Assembly (NCBI GenBank): GCA_002369495.1
Contig: DFFD01000106.1
Span: forward strand, 8,428-14,910
DNA length: 6,483 bases
Source of the DNA: Lachnospiraceae bacterium UBA3785
Lineage (GTDB): Bacteria > Bacillota > Clostridia > Lachnospirales > Lachnospiraceae
Direction of reading: 5' to 3'
This document shows positions 4,822 through 6,483 of the stretch, in pieces. Position numbers and translations under genes: made by a program. Positions within the stretch are counted from its first letter, which is position 1. Every line of letters begins with the position of its first letter. The notes beneath the pieces are model-generated. The model made no database searches and was not told the origin of the DNA. It saw only the letters and a program-made list of their open reading frames with translations.

Positions 4822-6483
4822 TTACGCCGTGAGCAGCCACCTCTGGGCCGCCGTCCCGTTCGGGGTGTAGACCTGCACGTTGGCGCCGTTCGAAGTCCGG
4901 CCGCCGGCGATGTCGAGGGCGAGGCCCGAGCAGACGCTGTAGATGGTGCAGGTGCCGTCTGCATTTTTGAGGATGACCCACTTCTGGGCGGCGTTGCCGC
5001 TCCCGAACGCGTACTGGTGCACGTTGGTGCCGGGCTTCCTGCCGGCGCCGGCAACGTCGAGGGCCAGGCCGGAGTAGACATTTTTGATGGCCCAGCTCCC
5101 GTCCGCGTTCTTCTCGACGGACCAGAGCGCGGTCCTGGAGACGGCGGCGTCCCATGTCAGAACGTTCGCCTTGTTCTTCTTGCTCGTGCCGTCCACGGAG
5201 AGGCCTTTGTTGCGGCTTCCGGCGGCGCTCACGATCTTAAACCGGCCGCTGAGGTCCGGAAGGGTTCCGGCTGCTTCGGGGATCCAGCGCTGGGCCTTCG
5301 TCCCGTTCGACGTGTAGAGCCGGACGTTGGCGCCGTCGGCAGAGCTTCCGCCGGCGATGTCCAGGGCTTTTCCGCTGTTTACGTTGATGATCGTGAGCGA
5401 TCCGTCCGCATTTCTGGTTAAGGTGAAGCGCTGGGCGGCCGTACCGTTGCCGGCGTACTGGCGGATGTTGGTGCCGTTCTGTCGGCCGGCGCCTTCCGCG
5501 TCGAGGATCAGGCCGGAGCGCAGGTTCCGGATGATGTAGGTATCGTCGGAAAGACGCTCAAAGCGCCACAGATCCTTGAGGTTTGTGCCGGCCGTCTCGA
5601 TCTGGGCGTTCGCCTTGTTCTCAAGAGACCCGTCTTTGATCGTAAGGAGCTTGCGGCTGTTCACCGCGGACACAAGCCGGTAGGCGGCCGACAGGTCGAG
5701 CATCGGATCCTGATCGACCCTTGTCCGGGCGATGAGAGTTCCGATGTAATCCCCGATCCCGGAGAAAATATACCTGATCTCTGTCGCGGAAACGGTCGTC
5801 CGGAGCGTGTAATCGATATCTTTGCGGAGCGTGGTCCCGCCGACGGTGAGGACCGGCTCGGAGGGCTCTTCGGTGTCCAGAATCCATTCCGGGACATTCG
5901 TGCTTCCGTCAGCAATGCTCACGGCGGTGGCTGCGAGCGTGAAGGACTGGGCGAAAACCGGCTTTCCGTTCGAGCCGATCTTCGCATAGGAGGCGGTAAA
6001 GGAACCGTCCTCCGCCTGGGTCAGGAAAAGCCCGGTCTCCTTCGCGACGATCGCCCCGTTCTCGAGCGGGAGCCATTTCTGCGCGTCGGTCCCGTTATAG
6101 TAGGCGTACCAGCGCACCTTCGCGCCGGAGATCCTGCGTCCGCCTTCCACGTCGAGGACATTTCCGCTGAGATTCCTGAGGACATAGTACCCGTCCTCCG
6201 TCCGCTCGGCGCGCACCGGCAGGCTCCCGTAGGGACCCTTCATGACGGAGAGGCCGTCCGCCGCCTGCGGCGTTCCGTAGAGGAGATCAAAGTAGGCAAG
6301 GCGGTCCTGCATATAGGACTGGAGCGCCTCCAGCCGGGCGAGACCGGTGACGGCGGGATGCCATTTGGCGAGATCACGCGCGGTGGCGTCCTCGATCGAA
6401 AGGCCGCGATAGAACGCATAGTCGTCGATGAGGGTGAGAGAGGAGCGGATGGAAGAACGGTAAATGTTCCGCACAAGCTCACG
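4822..6483 (-). CDS. Ricin-type beta-trefoil lectin-repeat protein, C-terminal part
   Basis: The frame is open to the window edge, so the N-terminus, and any signal peptide, is missing; 553 residues are visible. Numbering from the in-frame GTG codon at 6472-6474: residues 1-68 are helical and charged ([20 protein letters not shown]) and vaguely recall the C-terminal end of CotH-kinase proteins. Residues 92-134 hold one ricin-like repeat ending DAQKW. Residues 205-255 ([26 protein letters not shown]) resemble the small beta-sandwich repeats of clostridial surface proteins. Residues 260-398 and 410-548 are two full beta-trefoils, each of three subrepeats with [13 protein letters not shown] and QRW/QKW-like motifs (348-350, 395-397, 497-499, 544-546). 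Such domains bind sugars, so the protein is probably extracellular and glycan-binding; a catalytic part may lie upstream. The repeat QxW motif is degraded in the first subrepeat of each trefoil (LWRF, LWSV). Its stop is TAA at 4822-4824. Confidence 0.85.
   Translation of the reverse strand, partial: RELVRNIYRSSIRSSLTLIDDYAFYRGLSIEDATARDLAKWHPAVTGLARLEALQSYMQDRLAYFDLLYGTPQAADGLSVMKGPYGSLPVRAERTEDGYYVLRNLSGNVLDVEGGRRISGAKVRWYAYYNGTDAQKWLPLENGAIVAKETGLFLTQAEDGSFTASYAKIGSNGKPVFAQSFTLAATAVSIADGSTNVPEWILDTEEPSEPVLTVGGTTLRKDIDYTLRTTVSATEIRYIFSGIGDYIGTLIARTRVDQDPMLDLSAAYRLVSAVNSRKLLTIKDGSLENKANAQIETAGTNLKDLWRFERLSDDTYIIRNLRSGLILDAEGAGRQNGTNIRQYAGNGTAAQRFTLTRNADGSLTIINVNSGKALDIAGGSSADGANVRLYTSNGTKAQRWIPEAAGTLPDLSGRFKIVSAAGSRNKGLSVDGTSKKNKANVLTWDAAVSRTALWSVEKNADGSWAIKNVYSGLALDVAGAGRKPGTNVHQYAFGSGNAAQKWVILKNADGTCTIYSVCSGLALDIAGGRTSNGANVQVYTPNGTAAQRWLLTA

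Noticed and set aside
4535..4870. Functional short transketolase-like gene of 111 codons
   Set aside because: It starts inside the terminator stem, has no RBS, lacks most of the enzyme and the end of the cofactor motif, and its tail is repeat sequence plus antisense lectin gene.
6001..6010. Ten-base match to the repeat core (GGAACCGTCC)
   Set aside because: It lies within the lectin gene, where it encodes part of the ordinary EDGSFT segment, and it has neither the extended flanks nor an inverted partner; most likely chance in GC-rich coding DNA.

Overview
The window reads as chromosomal DNA from a high-GC member of the Clostridia, most likely Lachnospiraceae-like. The reasons are strong AAGGAGG-type ribosome binding sites, extended -10 promoters, a clostridial-type FolD with the DDLSYERG signature, a P-loop cytidylate kinase-like protein and a protein carrying many ricin-type repeats. 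The taxonomic call is an inference from gene families, not from a marker gene.

Layout from left to right. (1) 1-77: two tandem copies of a short repeat built on the core GGAACCGTCCC. (2) 82-696, minus: cytidylate kinase-like protein with its own promoter and RBS. (3) 697-811: that promoter plus a perfect small hairpin, GGGGAC-GGG-GTCCCC. (4) 812-2344, minus: a RecQ helicase that appears to lack the winged-helix part of its RQC region. (5) 2345-2471: a divergent promoter region with two dyads. (6) 2472-4491, plus: a tight three-gene operon, FolD-type dehydrogenase, formate/nitrite-family channel and 5-formyltetrahydrofolate cyclo-ligase, whose genes overlap by ATGA at both junctions and end at a long palindromic terminator (4498-4545). 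(7) 4559-4753, plus: a 65-codon relic of the N-terminal transketolase subunit. (8) 4755-4804: a nested inverted repeat with the same core as the repeats at the left edge. (9) 4822-6483, minus: the C-terminal part of a large, probably surface or secreted protein with two ricin-type beta-trefoils; its 5' end lies outside the window.

How the genes work together: the central operon is a one-carbon/folate module. FolD handles methylene- and methenyl-tetrahydrofolate, the cyclo-ligase returns 5-formyl-tetrahydrofolate to methenyl-tetrahydrofolate, and the channel probably moves formate, the one-carbon unit that enters this pool. The most notable points are that this FolD lacks two of the three classical catalytic residues (Lys and Gln), and that a family of short REP-like elements occupies gene borders, one of them exactly at the breakpoint of the transketolase relic. 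I saw no CRISPR array, tRNA, rRNA or complete insertion sequence, and no clearly undescribed multi-gene system.
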